Shown here piece after piece: positions 25,601-34,700 of a stretch of 64,000 bases of DNA (the stretch's first letter is position 1; every line of letters begins with the position of its first letter). The position numbers were made by a program, and so were the translations under genes. The notes beneath the pieces were generated by a model. That model worked only from the letters and a program-made list of their open reading frames with translations. It did no database searches and was not told where the DNA came from. Source of the stretch: Sinorhizobium kostiense (GTDB taxonomy: Bacteria; Pseudomonadota; Alphaproteobacteria; Rhizobiales; Rhizobiaceae); the NCBI RefSeq assembly GCF_017874595.1, contig NZ_JAGILA010000002.1:1240001-1304000 (forward strand), written 5' to 3'.

Positions 25601-25800
25601 TGGCGGTCGCAACGGGCGCAAGCTCTGCGAGCCAGCGCGCGATCGGTACCGGCGTGATGGGCGGGATGATCTCGGCAACGGTGCTCGCGATCTTCTTCGT
25701 ACCGGTCTTCTTCGTCTTCGTGATGAAGATCTTCGAGCGCGGCAAGACTCTCGCGGGGATGTCGCAGCGGGCATCGGAGACCAGCAGTCCCGCTGAGTGA
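22654..25800 (+). CDS. smeB: RND multidrug efflux pump, inner-membrane transporter
   Basis: A 1048-aa AcrB-type proton/drug antiporter, full length for the HAE1 family. The start [23 protein letters not shown] is conserved in AcrB relatives. The proton relay is intact: Asp407 and Asp408 in [18 protein letters not shown] (same numbers as AcrB) and Lys935 in [17 protein letters not shown]. Two large periplasmic loops follow TM1 and TM7. It starts 10 nt after smeA. A 10-bp stem hairpin after the stop separates it from smeR. Confidence 0.95.
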   Translation: [1048 protein letters not shown]

Positions 25801-25805
25801 ACAGA

Positions 25806-25835
25806 TGCAGCGGCCTCAGAAGCCGGGCCGCTGCA
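25806..25835 (+). terminator. Hairpin after smeB, possible weak terminator
   Basis: TGCAGCGGCC (25806-25815) pairs with GGCCGCTGCA (25826-25835) around a 10-nt loop. Only a distant TTTT follows, so it may attenuate rather than end transcription before smeR. Confidence 0.45.
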
Positions 25836-25927
25836 GTCCCGATTTTGCGCGAACGACTTGCACGGGGGAGTGAAAGGCGCGCGGCAAGCTTCGCCAGCTA
25901 AATCCGATGCATCTCAGGGAGAATGGC

Positions 25928-26545
25928 ATGCGCCGAACCAAGGCCGAGGCCGAAGCGACACGAAAGAAGATCCTGGATGCGGCCGAGCGCATGTTCTACG
26001 AGAAGGGCGTTTCCGACACGACGCTCGAGGAAGTGGCAAGCGAAGCGGGCGTCACGCGTGGAGCCATTTATTGGCACTTCTCCAACAAGACGGATCTGTT
26101 CCTGGCGCTCTACGAAGCCGTGCCGCTACCGCATGAGGACATGATCGCGCGCGAGATCGAGAGCGAGGATTTCGACACGCTCTCGGTTGTCGAAGAGGCG
26201 ACGGGCGAATGGCTCGAGGCCCTGGCCAAGGACGGGCAACGCCAGCGCATCCTGACGATCATGCTGCGCTGCGACTACGACAATGCCATGTCGGCGGTAC
26301 TTGCCAAGCAAAGGGAAATCGACCAACGCCATCACGCCATGCTTGAACTCGCGTTTTCGCAGGCGCTCGAGCGGGGGCAACTGGAGGAGCGCTGGACGCC
26401 TGACTCCGCCGTTCGCACGCTGCACTGGACGATGATGGGGCTTTGCACCGACTGGCTGCTATTCGGCCGCAGCTTCGATCTCGCGGCAGAGGGGCGCGAA
26501 ACGCTTCGGCGCCTCTTCTCGAGCTTCAGGCTACCGCCGGCGTAA
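25928..26545 (+). CDS. smeR: TetR-family repressor of the efflux pump
   Basis: A 205-aa TetR/AcrR regulator. The N-terminal DNA-binding domain reads RRTKAEAEATRKKILDAAERMFYEKGVSDTTLEEVASEAGVTRGAIYWHFSNKTDLF, here split by position: helix-turn-helix at about residues 30-50. The C-terminal domain is a multidrug-type ligand pocket (AcrR C-terminal family). The start at ATG 25928 follows AGGGAGA. It lies downstream of smeAB in the same direction, whereas acrR-type genes are usually divergent. The likely operator is at 21299-21316. Confidence 0.9.
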   Translation: MRRTKAEAEATRKKILDAAERMFYEKGVSDTTLEEVASEAGVTRGAIYWHFSNKTDLFLALYEAVPLPHEDMIAREIESEDFDTLSVVEEATGEWLEALAKDGQRQRILTIMLRCDYDNAMSAVLAKQREIDQRHHAMLELAFSQALERGQLEERWTPDSAVRTLHWTMMGLCTDWLLFGRSFDLAAEGRETLRRLFSSFRLPPA

Positions 26546-26581
26546 CTAGGCGAAAGAAAGAGTAAGCCAAGCGCGACTGAT

Positions 26582-26965
26582 CTACGCGACCAAAGCCCTC
26601 GCAGCCGCCCCGACGAGTTCCTCTTGCGTTGCCGGCTTGTCGACGAAGACGGCGCGGCTGCACTTCTCCCGCATCCCTGGAGGCAGGGCCTGGCCGCTGT
26701 AGAACAAGAATGGAATGCCACGTTGGGCGAGCCTATCGCTCACTTTCTCGGTCGTTCCCCGGCCAAGGCGGACGTCGAGGACCGCGAGCGAAACGGGCTC
26801 GCTTTCTGCAGCGTCCAAGGCAGCCGCGACTGTCGTGAAGGGTCCGACGATCTCGGCGCCGGCATCGCGGAAGGCTGATTCCATGTCGAGCGCGATCAAG
26901 AGCTCGTCTTCAACGATCATGATCCGCGCACCGCGCAGAGAATAATTCTCGTCAATACTCCGCAT
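26582..26965 (-). CDS. Single-domain response regulator (receiver only)
   Basis: A 127-aa receiver domain with no output domain. The acidic pair is in IMIVEDELLIALDME, the phosphoacceptor Asp64 in LAVLDVRLGRG, the Thr/Ser switch in LFYSGQ and the conserved lysine in VFVDKPA. Its start overlaps the hybrid kinase stop by 14 nt, so the two are translationally linked and are almost certainly partners. An ATG one codon upstream (26968) is also possible. Receivers paired with HWE kinases often act by phosphotransfer or by titrating another protein. Confidence 0.88.
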   Translation of the reverse strand: MRSIDENYSLRGARIMIVEDELLIALDMESAFRDAGAEIVGPFTTVAAALDAAESEPVSLAVLDVRLGRGTTEKVSDRLAQRGIPFLFYSGQALPPGMREKCSRAVFVDKPATQEELVGAAARALVA

Positions 26966-29900
26966 CATCCTGCGGCGTCTCCGGAAGCTCGATTTCGATC
27001 GTACAGACGATCCCGTCCGGCCGAAATTCTCGGCGAACCGCACCTCCCGGCAAACTCCTTTCGATCAGGACCCCCCCGAAACCCTGTTTCTCCGGCGGTT
27101 TAACCGGCGGCCCGCCGCGTTCTTTCCAGGTAACAACCAGATGGTGTCCGTTGTTCCGAAGTTTCCAGGTGAGAATGACCTGCCCGTCCGCCGTCGAGAA
27201 GGCGCCGTATTTTGCGGCGTTGGTTGCAAGCTCGTGAAGGACGAGGCCAAAGGGCGTCGCAATATCGGGCGGAAGCGCGACGTTCTCCCCCTCGATCCGC
27301 AGCCGTTGCCGGTCAGTTCCTCCATAGGCCTCAAGCTGGCTGAGAGCCAGCGCCCCCAGCTCCGCGCCCCTCCAGTCCGACGCGACGAGAAGCTTGTGCG
27401 AGGCAGCCAGCGCTGAAAGGCGACCTTCGAAGCGTTCGACGAAGTCCTCGTTTGAATCGGCGGTTCTGAGTGTCTGCCGCGCGAGCGATTGGACGACGGC
27501 GAGCGTATTCTTCACCCGATGGCTCAGTTCGCTGAGGAGCAGCTGTCGTCGGCGCTCCCAATGCCTGAGTTCCGTGACGTCGCGCGTGCTTTCGAGAACC
27601 AGTCGCCGGTCGCCGAGCGGCAGGAGCTCGATTTGGCTCTCCACCGTCAGCACCCGACCTTCCTTGGTGGTATGACGCAATTCGCCGCTCCAATGCCCCT
27701 TTTCCAGGAGAGTCTGCCGCAAGGCATCAAAGGAAGAGCCGGGCACGACCGTCTTGAGCAAGCTTTCCTTCTGTTTGCCGAGAACCTCTTCGCGCGAATA
27801 GCCGTAAAGCTCCTCGCTGCCGCGATTCCACTGCGAGATGCCGTCGTCGAAATCCCAGACGAAGATCGGCGAGCGGGAGAGTTCGACGAGCCGCATTTCC
27901 TGTTCGAGGCGCTGCTTGCTCTCGCGCGCATTTTCCTCCGCGCGGCGGCGCTCCGTGATGTCGACGAAGGTCGCCACGATGCCGTCGATCTTGTCGTCGA
28001 TCGTCCGATAGGGCCGCATGCGCACTAGATACCAGCGGCCATTGCCGCTCCTGACCTCGTGCTCCACGGGCGTGAGATCCTTCAGCACCGAGCGCGCATC
28101 ATTGGCGAGACTCTGATAGTCGAGCTGATGGGTGAAGTCGGTGATCGGCCGCCCTTCGTCATTCATCGTGACATTGAATATTTCCATGAGGCGCGGCGTG
28201 AAGCGCTTGATGCGCAGCGACTGGTTGACGAAGAGCGTCGCGACATCGGTCGCCGCCATCAGGTTCTGCAGGTCGCTATGGGCACGCGAGACGCTTTCGA
28301 GCTTCAGCTTCAGCTCATTATTGACCGTCTGCAGTTCCTCATTGATCGACTGCAGTTCCTCCTTGCTTGTCTCGAGTTCCTCCGCCGTCGAACGATACTC
28401 CTCGTTCATCGACTGGAGCTCTTCATTGGCGGCCCGCAATTCCTCGTTGGCGGCCTCGGATTCCTCCCTCGTCATCCGGAGCCGGCTCTGTGCCAGTTGC
28501 AGTTCCTTCTGCAATTGCCGGACCGTCTGGCTCATCGCCGGGCGGTCGTCGGGTGTCTCCGTAGGAGCCTCGCCCGGCTGGTCGATCGGCTCGCCTTCAA
28601 TGAATAGGACGAGCGCATGTGGCGCCGCGTCGCCCCTCTCAGTCACCGGCTTCACCTGGATGTAGACACGGTGCGGCTGGCCGTCGAGTTGCGCCAGGAT
28701 GGGCATCGTCAGAGTCGCTTCGTTGCGCTCGAAGGCGCGGTGCAGCGCGGAGCGCAAATCGAAGCGAAACTCCTCGCGCACGAGATCCGTCGCGTCCGTG
28801 CTGACCGGACCGCCGGACGGCCGGAGAAAGCGCCCCGCATTTTCCGATAGATGGATGGCGCGGTGACCCTCGTCCACAAGCATGCTCGGCGGAGCGACCC
28901 TCTCGAGCATCTGGCGATGCAGGGTGGCTTCGCTGACATTGCCGGCGGGCGACGGCGGACGGGGAACCTGCGGCGCCCGCTCCGCCGGTTGATGTGGCCC
29001 AAGGAACACCGGCAGCGCCGGGCGTCCGGCACTCGCAACCGAGCGGTAAATGCGCGCTTCCCGGTCGACGGTGCGGAAAAGGCCGGCGGGATGATCGGCG
29101 CTTTCGGAGGATCCGAGGAAAAGGAAACCACCGGGGTTGAGCGCGTAATGGAAGGTGTTGCAGACCTGCTGCTGCAATTGCCGGTCCAGGTAGATCAGCA
29201 AGTTGCGACAGGAAATCATGTCCAGATGCGAGAATGGCGGGTCTCTCAGAAGGCTGTGGCTGGCGAAGAGCACGATGTCGCGCAACTCGCGCCGCACGCG
29301 ATAGTGCTCGCCCTCCTGCTGGAAGAACCGGCGCAGCCTCTCTTCCGTGAGATCCGCTTCGATCGCCGCGGGGAAGCGCCCCTCCCGCGCGATCGACAGA
29401 GCCGCCGAGTCGAGATCGGAACCGAAGACCTGTATTTCCGGCGTCAGGTCACGCCGCGCGGCTTCCTCTAGCAAGAGAATGCCGATCGTATAGGTCTCCT
29501 CTCCCGTGGCGCAGCCCGGAACCCAGACCCTGATGCTGCTGTCGGCGTTCTTTCCTTCGAACAAAAGCGGAATTGCGTTCTGGGCAAGCGACTGGAAGGC
29601 AGCCGGATCGCGGAAGAAGGTGGTGACGGAAATCAGGAAATCGCTGAGGAGCGCCTGGGCCTCCTCCGGGTTCTCGCGGAGATAAGCGTAATATTCCCCG
29701 AGCGTTTCCTTCCTGCTCACCTGCGCCCGCCGGCCGATGCGGCGCAAGATCGTGCCGCGCTTGTACTGGGAGAAGTCATGGCCGGTCCTGACGCGCACGT
29801 GGGTGAGGATGCGGCCGAGTACGTCCTCGTCGCCGGAGAGATTACGGGCGGATGCGGCAGTTGCTCGGCTCGAAATCAGTTCGCCCAGCCGATCGGGGAT

Positions 29901-30437
29901 GTCGCGGATCGGTAGCACGAAGTCGGCGGCCTCGGTAGCTATGGCATTGCGGGGCATCGAGGCATATTCCGCCTCATCCGGGTCCTGGACGAGCACGATG
30001 CCGCCGGCCTCCTTGATCGCCCTGACGCCGATCGCCCCGTCCGAGCCGGCGCCGGTGAGAATGACGGCATAGGCGGTGCCATCCTGCTCCGCTAGCGATC
30101 GGAAGAAGAGATCGATCGGCGCGCGATGCGCCTGCGTTTCCTCGAATGGAAGCGCGGCGATCATGCCGTCGGCAATCTTCAGCCGTCGGTTGGGCGCGAT
30201 GACATAGACGTGGTTGCCTTCAAGACGTGCCTGGTCGGCGACCTGTTTCACCGGCATCCGCGTGCGCGTTGCCAGGATATTCCCAAGCTCGCTCCTGTTG
30301 TCGGGACTGAGGTGGACGATCACGACGAAAGCGGCACCCGTATCGTCGGGCAGCTCGTCGAAGAACGTCTGGAGCGCCCGGACGCTCCCTGCCGAAGCCC
30401 CGATACCGACTATCGGCGGATGCTCTTCCTGCTCCAT
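26952..30437 (-). CDS. CheB-CheR-PAS-HWE hybrid sensor histidine kinase
   Basis: An 1161-aa soluble multidomain protein with no transmembrane segment. Domains in order: CheB methylesterase (about 8-190; triad Ser15, His42, Asp133), CheR methyltransferase (about 205-470; ILRRIGRR, SVTTFFRDP, VWVPGCATGEE), a linker/PAS-like stretch, a long coiled coil (about 650-730; repeated NEEL motifs), PAS domains with IVATFVDITERRRAEE and PIFVWDFDDGISQWNRGSEELYGYS, and a C-terminal HWE kinase. The phosphoacceptor is His973 (SELSHRVKNTLA), with HELATNAAKY and TWKERGGP. Such fusions couple a methylation-type module to two-component signalling. Divergent from a CheB-like gene. Confidence 0.92.
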   Translation of the reverse strand: MEQEEHPPIVGIGASAGSVRALQTFFDELPDDTGAAFVVIVHLSPDNRSELGNILATRTRMPVKQVADQARLEGNHVYVIAPNRRLKIADGMIAALPFEETQAHRAPIDLFFRSLAEQDGTAYAVILTGAGSDGAIGVRAIKEAGGIVLVQDPDEAEYASMPRNAIATEAADFVLPIRDIPDRLGELISSRATAASARNLSGDEDVLGRILTHVRVRTGHDFSQYKRGTILRRIGRRAQVSRKETLGEYYAYLRENPEEAQALLSDFLISVTTFFRDPAAFQSLAQNAIPLLFEGKNADSSIRVWVPGCATGEETYTIGILLLEEAARRDLTPEIQVFGSDLDSAALSIAREGRFPAAIEADLTEERLRRFFQQEGEHYRVRRELRDIVLFASHSLLRDPPFSHLDMISCRNLLIYLDRQLQQQVCNTFHYALNPGGFLFLGSSESADHPAGLFRTVDREARIYRSVASAGRPALPVFLGPHQPAERAPQVPRPPSPAGNVSEATLHRQMLERVAPPSMLVDEGHRAIHLSENAGRFLRPSGGPVSTDATDLVREEFRFDLRSALHRAFERNEATLTMPILAQLDGQPHRVYIQVKPVTERGDAAPHALVLFIEGEPIDQPGEAPTETPDDRPAMSQTVRQLQKELQLAQSRLRMTREESEAANEELRAANEELQSMNEEYRSTAEELETSKEELQSINEELQTVNNELKLKLESVSRAHSDLQNLMAATDVATLFVNQSLRIKRFTPRLMEIFNVTMNDEGRPITDFTHQLDYQSLANDARSVLKDLTPVEHEVRSGNGRWYLVRMRPYRTIDDKIDGIVATFVDITERRRAEENARESKQRLEQEMRLVELSRSPIFVWDFDDGISQWNRGSEELYGYSREEVLGKQKESLLKTVVPGSSFDALRQTLLEKGHWSGELRHTTKEGRVLTVESQIELLPLGDRRLVLESTRDVTELRHWERRRQLLLSELSHRVKNTLAVVQSLARQTLRTADSNEDFVERFEGRLSALAASHKLLVASDWRGAELGALALSQLEAYGGTDRQRLRIEGENVALPPDIATPFGLVLHELATNAAKYGAFSTADGQVILTWKLRNNGHHLVVTWKERGGPPVKPPEKQGFGGVLIERSLPGGAVRREFRPDGIVCTIEIELPETPQDDAEY

Positions 30438-30719
30438 GCTTCACCTCCCCAGCAACGCGCCGGCGGTATTTCATCGAACGCTGTACGCGTGACGAGATTT
30501 TCGTCAGTCCGGGGCAGGCGGCAATTCTACACCCGGCAGAACTTCCTGGCACGCTTGTTATAGCAGTCGAGGCCCGCCGGCCACAGAGCAAATGGGAGAA
30601 TCTTCCTGTCAAATGCAGCGCTCCCCATGTGCATCTGCCGAGCTTTGGACCGCAGGAGGAAAAAATTGCCATCGAACCAATGGAGCGACGGCGCGTTGTA
30701 GGTGAAATGGAGCAATGCG

Positions 30720-31733
30720 ATGGGCCGCGACGTGATAGCCATTGGGGGGTCGCTTGGCGCTGTCGACGCGGTCAAGCAGCTGCTTCGCGATCTTCCTCCC
30801 GGCATCGACGCCGCCATTTTTGTCGTCATCCATGTCGGCGCTCGCGGCAAGGACCTGCTAGCAGGAATTTTCAACGAACACGCAGCAATTCCCGTGAGCA
30901 CTGCGACTGACGGCGAGCAGGTCAAAGCCGGTCGCGCCTATGTCGCGCCGGCAGACCACCATCTCCTCGTCACGGACGGCGTCGTGCGATTGGGCCGCGG
31001 GCCGCGCGAGAATCTTGCTCGACCGGCGATCGATCCGCTCTTTCGCTCCGTCGGCATGAGTTATGGCCCGGGAGCGATCGGCCTCGTGCTTACCGGAATG
31101 TTGAACGACGGGGCCGCGGGGCTGACCGATCTCAAACGTTGCGGCGGCGTGACCGTGGTCCAGAATCCGGCAGACGCAGTCGCTCCGGACATGCCGCTCG
31201 GGGCACTCTCGGCAGCCGAGGTGGATTACCGGGCTCCGCTTACGGACCTGTCTTCGCTGCTTGCCAAGCTTGCCAGCGAAAAAGCAGGACCGGCGGCTCC
31301 AGTCCCCGACGATGTTCGCCTCGAGGTCGATATCGCGCTCGGCCGCCGCGTCGACCCGCCGACGATCAGCGCCATCGCCGACCCGGCGACATTGTCATGC
31401 CCCTCCTGTGGCGGCGTCCTCTCGCAGGTGAGACGGTCGCCGCCGCTCAGGTTCCGTTGTCAGGTCGGACATGCATTCACCTCCGCAACCCTGGCGGAAA
31501 CCAGCGAGGATGCCGTCGACGAGGCCATACGCATCGCGCTTCGGATCATCGAGGAACGGGTTACGCTCAGCGAGAAGATGGCGGAGGACGCAAGCCGCAA
31601 CGGTCTGGATGCCGCTGCCGCCGCCAACAGGCGGCGGGCCGATGAAGGCCGGGAACACGCCGAGGTCCTACGACGAAGCCTCGTCGAGAAGAATGCGAGC
31701 CCGATCGGCAGCAAGCTGAAGACGACGGAATAG
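30720..31733 (+). CDS. Stand-alone CheB-type methylesterase domain protein with zinc-ligand motif
   Basis: A 337-aa protein without the usual N-terminal receiver. The CheB catalytic triad is readable: Ser11 in IAIGGSLGA, His38 in FVVIHVGARG and Asp130 in LTGMLNDGAAG, with spacings close to those of E. coli CheB. After residue 190 comes a C-terminal extension with CPSC (Cys227, Cys230) and FRCQVGHAF (Cys247, His251), a likely zinc site, and then a charged helical tail. Start at ATG 30720; an in-frame ATG at 30702 is possible. It is divergent from the CheB-CheR-HWE kinase across 282 nt. Confidence 0.87.
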   Translation: MGRDVIAIGGSLGAVDAVKQLLRDLPPGIDAAIFVVIHVGARGKDLLAGIFNEHAAIPVSTATDGEQVKAGRAYVAPADHHLLVTDGVVRLGRGPRENLARPAIDPLFRSVGMSYGPGAIGLVLTGMLNDGAAGLTDLKRCGGVTVVQNPADAVAPDMPLGALSAAEVDYRAPLTDLSSLLAKLASEKAGPAAPVPDDVRLEVDIALGRRVDPPTISAIADPATLSCPSCGGVLSQVRRSPPLRFRCQVGHAFTSATLAETSEDAVDEAIRIALRIIEERVTLSEKMAEDASRNGLDAAAAANRRRADEGREHAEVLRRSLVEKNASPIGSKLKTTE

Positions 31734-31766
31734 GAGGAGAACGGCTGGGATTCCGCCTGTTTTGGT

Positions 31767-34700
31767 CTAATGCGCCTCGTCCCAATTGTGCGCAGCGCGC
31801 GCGTCGACCTTCAGCGGCACCTTCATCTCGAGCGCCGGCATCGCCGCCTGTTCCATCTCGGAGACGATCACCGGAATGGCGCGGTCGATCTCGCCGTCTT
31901 CCACCTCGAAGATCAGCTCGTCGTGCACCTGGAGCAGCATGCGCGCTGAGAGCTTCGCCTTTTCAAGGGCCGGTTCCATCTTGACCATGGCCCGGCGGAT
32001 GATATCGGCGGCCGATCCCTGGATGGGCGCATTGATTGCCGCACGCTCGTTGAAGGCGCGCATCGACGGGTTCGAGGAGCGGATATCCGGATAATGGGCA
32101 CGGCGACCGAAGATCGTCTCGACATATCCGTGCTCGCGGGCAAAGGCCTTGGTGTTCTCCATATAGTCGCGAATTCCCGGAAAGCGCTCGAAATATCTCT
32201 TGATGTATTCGCCGGCTTCCGAGCGCTCGATCGATAGCTGGTTGGCAAGACCGAAGGCGGAGATGCCGTAGACGATGCCGAAATTGATCGCCTTGGCGCG
32301 CCGACGGATTTCGCTTGGCATGCCTTCGACCGGAACACCGAACATTTCGGAGGCGGTCATCGCATGAATGTCGACGCCATCGGCGAAGGCCTGGCGCAGT
32401 TGCGGGATGTCAGCCACGTGCGCGAGCACCCGAAGCTCGATCTGGCTGTAGTCCGCCGAGACAAGCTTATGCCCGGGCGTCGCGACGAAGGCCGTGCGGA
32501 TCTTGCGGCCCTCGGCAGTGCGGACCGGTATGTTCTGCAGGTTCGGTTCCGACGACGAAAGCCGCCCCGTCGTCGTCGCAGCGAGTGCATAGCAGGTGTG
32601 GACACGTTTGGTTTCCGGATGCACGAAACCCGGCAAAGCGTCCGTGTAGGTGGACTTGAGCTTGGTCAGCTGTCGCCAATCGACAATCTTGCGCGGCAGC
32701 TCGTGGCCCGCAGCGGCAAGGTCCTCGAGCACAGAAGCGGAGGTCGACCATTGACCGGTCTTCGTCTTCGAGCCTCCCGGAAAACCCATCTTTCCGAACA
32801 GGATGTCGCCAAGCTGCTTCGGCGAGCCGATGGTGAAAGTCTCGCCGGCGAGACGATAAATCTCGTCTTCGAGCGCGGCCGCCCCTTGTGCCAGATCGCC
32901 TGAGAGGCGCGAGAGGATCTGCCGGTCGACCGTGATGCCGCGCTCCTCCATCCGGGCAAGCACCGCGACCAACGGCCTTTCAAGCCGCTCATAGACGCGC
33001 GTGAGGCCCTTGGCGGCAAGCCGCGGCTTCAGCACGTGCCAGAGCCGCAGCGTCACCTCCGCTTCCTCCGCGGCATAGGCGGTCGCCTTGTCGATATCGA
33101 CGAGATCGAAGCTGACGGATGCCTTGCCGCTGCCGGCAATATCCTTGTAGACGATCGGCGCATGACCGAGCCAACGCTCTGACAGCTGATCCATGCCGTG
33201 CGCGCCTTTGCCGGCATCGATCACATAGGACATCAGCATCGTGTCGTCGAAGCTCCGTATGGTGATCCCATGCCGCTTCATGACGAGATAGTCGTATTTC
33301 AAGTTCTGGGCGACCTTCAGGACCGACGCGTCCTCCAACAGCACCTTTAGCCGGCTCAATGCCTCAACTGCCGGAACCTGATTCTCCAACAGGCCGCCGC
33401 CAAGCAGGTCGCCGGCGCCGTTCTTGTGCGTGAGCGGCACATAGGCCGCCCTGATCCTGGCGCCCAGCGGGTCGAAGGAATAATCGGCGATCGCCAGTGA
33501 GAAGCCGCAGAGCTCCGCCCGCATCGGGTCGAGCGACGTCGTTTCCGTATCGAAGCCGACGAGCCCTGCATCGCGCGCGTCGGCGATCCAGCGTTCGAGG
33601 GTGGCGATATCGCGTACCGTCACATAGGTCGAATGGTCGAAGGGCGCCTTCGCAAAGTACTCCGCACGAGCCTCCGCCAGTCCCGCCGGTGTCGCCTCGG
33701 CCCTTTCGATCTCCTGGCCGCGGGAGAGGAAGGGAACTGCCGCCTTGGCGGCGTCGCCGCGCGGCGGCACGGCACTCGTGGATTGTCGGGATGGCGGCGG
33801 GCCAGCCGCCTCGCCCACATCGAGATCCGGTCCGTGCGCCTGGGCGCCCCATTCGATCGGCACATGGGCCGGTTCGATGGCTTCCGCATCGGTGTCGGTC
33901 GCGGCAGCGACGCGCCGGGTCAACGCGTTGAACTCCATCGTCTTCAAGAAGGCAATCAGCTTCGGACCGTCCTGCGAATCGAGCCGCAAGTCCTCCAGTG
34001 GGACATCGAGCGGCGTATGCTTGTCCAGCTTCACCAACTCGCGGGATAGGCGCGCCATATCCGCATTGGCGATGATCGACTCGCGCCGCTTCTGCTGCTT
34101 GATCTCGCCGGCGCGCGCAAGCAGCGTGTCGAGGTCGCCGAATTCCTCAAGAAGCTGCGCCGCAGTCTTCGGGCCGATGCCTGGAATACCCGGCACATTA
34201 TCGGTCGAATCGCCCGTCATCGCCTGGAGATCGATCATCTTCTCCGGTGGCACGCCCCATTTCTCGATCACCTCGGCGATCGTGATCTGCTTGTCCTTCA
34301 TGCTGTCGTACATCGCGACCCTCGGTGTCACGAGTTGCATGAGGTCCTTGTCCGATGAAATGATCGTGACGTCGGCGCCCGCCTCTTCGGCCAGCCGCGC
34401 ATAGGTGGCGATCAGGTCATCGGCCTCATAGCCTTCCTTCTCGATGCAGGGCAGGTTGAAGGCGCGGGTCGCGTGGCGGATCAAGCCGAATTGCGGGATC
34501 AGGTCCTCCGGCGGCGCCGTGCGGTTGGCCTTGTACTGGTCATAGAGCCCGTTGCGGAATGTTTTCGACGAATAGTCGAAGATCACCGCGAAATGCGTCG
34601 GCGTCACGCCGACAGAGGTGTCGCGCGCATCCGTCAGGAGCTTCCACAGCATGTTGCAGAAACCGGCCACCGCATTGACGGGCAGCCCGTCCGACTTTCG

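Noticed and set aside
24129..25796. 555-codon plus-strand frame inside smeB
   Set aside because: Alternative-frame shadow rich in Arg and Gly; smeB carries intact RND motifs.
30538..30562. Possible general-stress (RpoE2-type) promoter before the CheB-like gene
   Set aside because: AGAAC...TTGTTATA only partly matches a GGAAC-type -35, and spacing is uncertain; not enough to call.
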